This document shows, one piece after another, positions 61,303 to 64,000 of a stretch of DNA of 64,000 nt (within the stretch, counting starts at the first letter, position 1; each line of letters starts with the position of its first letter). Source of the stretch: Synaphobranchus kaupii. Lineage: Eukaryota > Chordata > Actinopteri > Anguilliformes > Synaphobranchidae. Below the pieces are notes generated by a model. That model was given only the letters and a program-made list of their open reading frames with translations. It was not told where the DNA came from and made no database searches. The DNA lies in NCBI GenBank assembly GCA_029718625.1, contig CM056391.1:844162-908161 (forward strand). The letters are read 5' to 3'. The translations under genes and the position numbers were made by a program.

Positions 61303-63059
61303 CTTGGCGCGCGGGCAAGAGGAGTCCGTCTGAGGCCGTTTGTACTGCAACTGGTGTTCTCCGCCATCACCGAGCAACCCAGGGTGCGTCCCAATAATCT
61401 TCACTCCTCACCTCCTTTCCTCCACTCGTCTCCTACCCGAAAGTATGTAAAACTGCATGTTGCATGTACAGTATACAATGTAGCCTACCTGGCATTGCGG
61501 TTTGCATCGATACATTAATTCAGTTGTAACAATTAATATGTAATCAGCAACATTAGATTAGGACACCACCGCTTTAGTTACCATGTAGAAATGTGCATAG
61601 AAATTTTCACTATCCACCAATGCAAATTTAGACCATCATCATCACTATGCGTCATCTTCAACAGGTACTCAGATTTGCTAGGTCAGTGGTTCCCAAACTT
61701 TCACCATTTTTTCCTTAAACTTATTAACACAATACAGGTTTGGCGCATTGCCATTTGCTGTCTTTGAATTCTTCATTATCTACCAAATGGTTAGTTTGCC
61801 ATGTGCCCACACTTTCACCAGTTAGGAGCCTATTGATTCACCTCTGACTTTATTTTGATCAATATGTGGTCAATGTGTTACCTGTATTTTCATAATTGTG
61901 TGTTATATAGCACAATAAAGCAGCACAACGTGAACATGGGGGGTTTAATCTTCATGGCTTCATAGCTATTTCTGACATAATGTGGCTTATGAGAATGAAT
62001 GATAAACAAGTTTTGGAACCTCTGTAGGCCTATAGGTAAATTATTTGTTATTTGCTTTATTGTTTGTCTATTTTGACTTGAGGAAATCTATTTTGAATGA
62101 GCAAATTGAGCATTTGGTTATTGTGCTTTTCGGTCATGGAATGACCCCAATGATATTTTAAAGATAAACGTCCTGGTTTTGATAGGTCACTATAAGGCCG
62201 TACTAAGAGTCTGTTCACACTTGTACACTGTAAAATAAATATCCCGTAAAAAACTATGACAATCCCGTGAAACAGAAATTTTGCCAGTGAAAAATCATTT
62301 AACAAAGGCAAATGGTAAAATGTTTGTAAAAAAAAATGTACACACATGTACACTGTAAAAGAAAACTGTATATTATGGTAAAATGTTTATAAAAATGTAC
62401 TGAATTTCACTGTTTTTTCAAAACAGTATCAAAGTCATGTAGAATAACGGCAATAACTCATTATTTAAATCCTGTTATTTTAATTTATAAAATAAGAGGA
62501 TTTATACAGTTAAATAGTCTAGGCTATTTTAGCTGTTCTTTCAAATGTGTATTGCAGGGCCCTTTGAAGAAGAGACTGGGGATTTCCCTGGTTAAATAAT
62601 GATAATAAAATATTTCTTATTAAATAATTACTTATTAATATTACTAATTAAAATTATATTAACTGACTATGTATATATATATATATATATATGTGGATTT
62701 TGTTCGTATTGTAATTTTTCCTGATTGATAACTTGTACTTTTTGAGTAACTTGCTATCTAGCGAACTCAGCTCCAATTTCAATGATCAAAGGGAGCAAAG
62801 TCTTGTGTGACGTTTCATTGTGCAATCCAATAGGCACTGCTTCCAACCTTACTTGCAACCTCTGAAGTGTAATAAACTGAAAATTATTTTTATCTTAATT
62901 GTTCACTTTTGTTGTCTGTTGAGTTACCCTCAGGTCACTTGATGCCAGAAATAGCTATGCAATGCATGAGGAACATTTGTAAAATCTTGGGTTTCACTGT
63001 TCAAACCATTTAACTTTGTCAAGAGGACTGTGGGAGATCAAAGTTTTATGTGAATGTAT
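61303..63059. other. receptor 3' UTR and downstream spacer
   Basis: AATAAA at 61914-61919 is a plausible poly(A) signal. A CACTGTAAAA motif recurs at 62226 and 62351, and (TA)n lies near 62673. No further gene is recognised. Confidence 0.6.
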
Positions 63060-63205
63060 TCACAGGAACTGAAGCAATTGCATTATCAACTGTATGCAAA
63101 CTCCTTTATTCCCTCTATAGTCGATAGCTTGGCGTGCAGGCCAGAACGGCCAGAACAGGTGCTGCAACTGTTGTTTTCCGCCATCACTGAGCAACCCAGG
63201 GTGTT
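63060..63205 (+). pseudogene. duplicated fragment of the receptor's last exon
   Basis: The block matches about 61250-61390: the same TATCAACTGTATGCAAACTC, a TCGATAGCTTGGCG block, and a UTR stretch ending CCGCCATCAC and GAGCAACCCAGGGTG. The stop context is altered (CCCTCTATAGTCGATAG). An acceptor-like CACAG lies at 63060-63064, but no other exon of such a gene follows within the window. Confidence 0.75.
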
Positions 63206-64000
63206 ATTAGTTATTAGTTTCATTAGTGTGGGACAGGGTTTCACCCAAGGGGCCAAGACTGGGCTTTCGTTTTGAAGCTCACTTCCTGGTTGGGCTGGGA
63301 GTGGAAATTGTGCCGTCGCTCACTAGCGCCACTGCGATTGGCTCCAGTATAGGTCTTTCACCATGTAAGTCAATGGCAGCAATGTGGTCAAAATACTCAG
63401 TCAATACATTTTTCCCACAAAAAAATGTTATTGCAATAGGTGCCTTTCCTTCATCTAATGCCTCTGCATGTGCTGATTTTTAAAAAAATATTGTGTCGTT
63501 TGGACAGGGTATTAACATTTGTTCAGGACCAATCAGAGGGACAGGTTGAGTCGCAGACGCAGTTTGTACAAACTGGTGGCGAAAAATGCATCCGGAGCTT
63601 CAATTCGGTTTTTACGAGGCCGTGGGAAGGCAATGTGTGACGTCACAGTGACTTTGTCCATATTTTTATACAGTCTGGTTTCACCTTGTGGGGTTTTCCA
63701 TTGTCGCAACTAAAATTGAATAAGAAAGAAATTGAACACATTGCCCAACATTTTGAAGGATTGCCAGTTTTTATCAAGGATTATTCACAAACACCAGATT
63801 AATCTTTATGTACTCATCTATGCAGGGGTGGTTTTATGCAGTTCACATTTTAACACAAAGAAAATATATCTGCACACTGTTGCAAAATGTTATATTCCAC
63901 TTTATTCAACTAAGCTTTCGGTCAAACGACCTTTATCAGAGCATCATGCAATTCAATTCACAAAGCTTGACAATGGTAATTATCAATAAAACCTGACAAT
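63206..64000. other. right edge, no gene seen
   Basis: Moderately repetitive-looking sequence (for example AAGCTTTCGGTCAAACGACC near 63912) without assignable coding sequence. Confidence 0.5.

Overview
The window is a teleost fish chromosome segment. This rests on vertebrate exon-intron genes (rnf31, irf9, emc9 and a Siglec-type receptor), a fish finTRIM-like RING fragment, tRNA-derived SINEs, a Tx1-type LINE, a chromodomain Gypsy retrotransposon, Tc1, hAT and Harbinger-type elements, and very heavy CT, GT and minisatellite content. The species cannot be named from the sequence alone.

Layout. (1) 264-3887, + strand: the last seven coding exons of rnf31 (HOIP), intact, ending in the linear-ubiquitin-chain-determining region; its 5' part lies off the left edge. 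(2) 3888-17460: a tandem segmental duplication. The rnf31 3' flank and a decayed copy of the irf9 5' leader (to about 5463) are followed by a stray finTRIM-like RING exon (6847-7110) and a second, broken rnf31 copy (7577-16039). That copy lost three exons where a Tx1 LINE now sits, carries a frameshift, and holds several other insertions. It leads into the promoter region of the surviving irf9. (3) 20254-31507, + strand: a complete nine-exon irf9, with a Harbinger relic, a Tc1 element and SINEs in its introns. (4) 33788-40370, - strand: a complete five-exon emc9, convergent with irf9, with nested transposons and minisatellites in its introns. (5) 42245-42945: a 21-bp minisatellite interrupted by a nearly perfect palindromic hAT-like MITE. 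(6) 44705-61302, + strand: a three-Ig-domain Siglec-like inhibitory receptor. Intron 3 holds a 1.8-kb ACTC-type satellite that runs into the 3' splice site. Intron 4 holds a very young 7.15-kb Gypsy element with equal-length, apparently identical LTRs and a 5-bp target duplication. A duplicated piece of the receptor's last exon lies near 63.1 kb.

Functionally the window is an innate-immunity neighbourhood. rnf31 is the catalytic subunit of LUBAC in NF-kB and cell-death signalling, and irf9 is the DNA-binding subunit of ISGF3 in interferon signalling. The Siglec-like gene would give an inhibitory sialic-acid receptor, and emc9 belongs to the ER membrane protein insertion complex. The rnf31-irf9-emc9 association matches the known mammalian neighbourhood (human 14q11-q12). 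No prokaryote-type system, CRISPR array or convincing structural RNA gene was seen. The most unusual material is how duplication, repeat expansion and nested transposons have rebuilt the introns and spacers, in several places right up to splice sites. All exon coordinates come from manual splice-site and frame matching and were not aligned by software.
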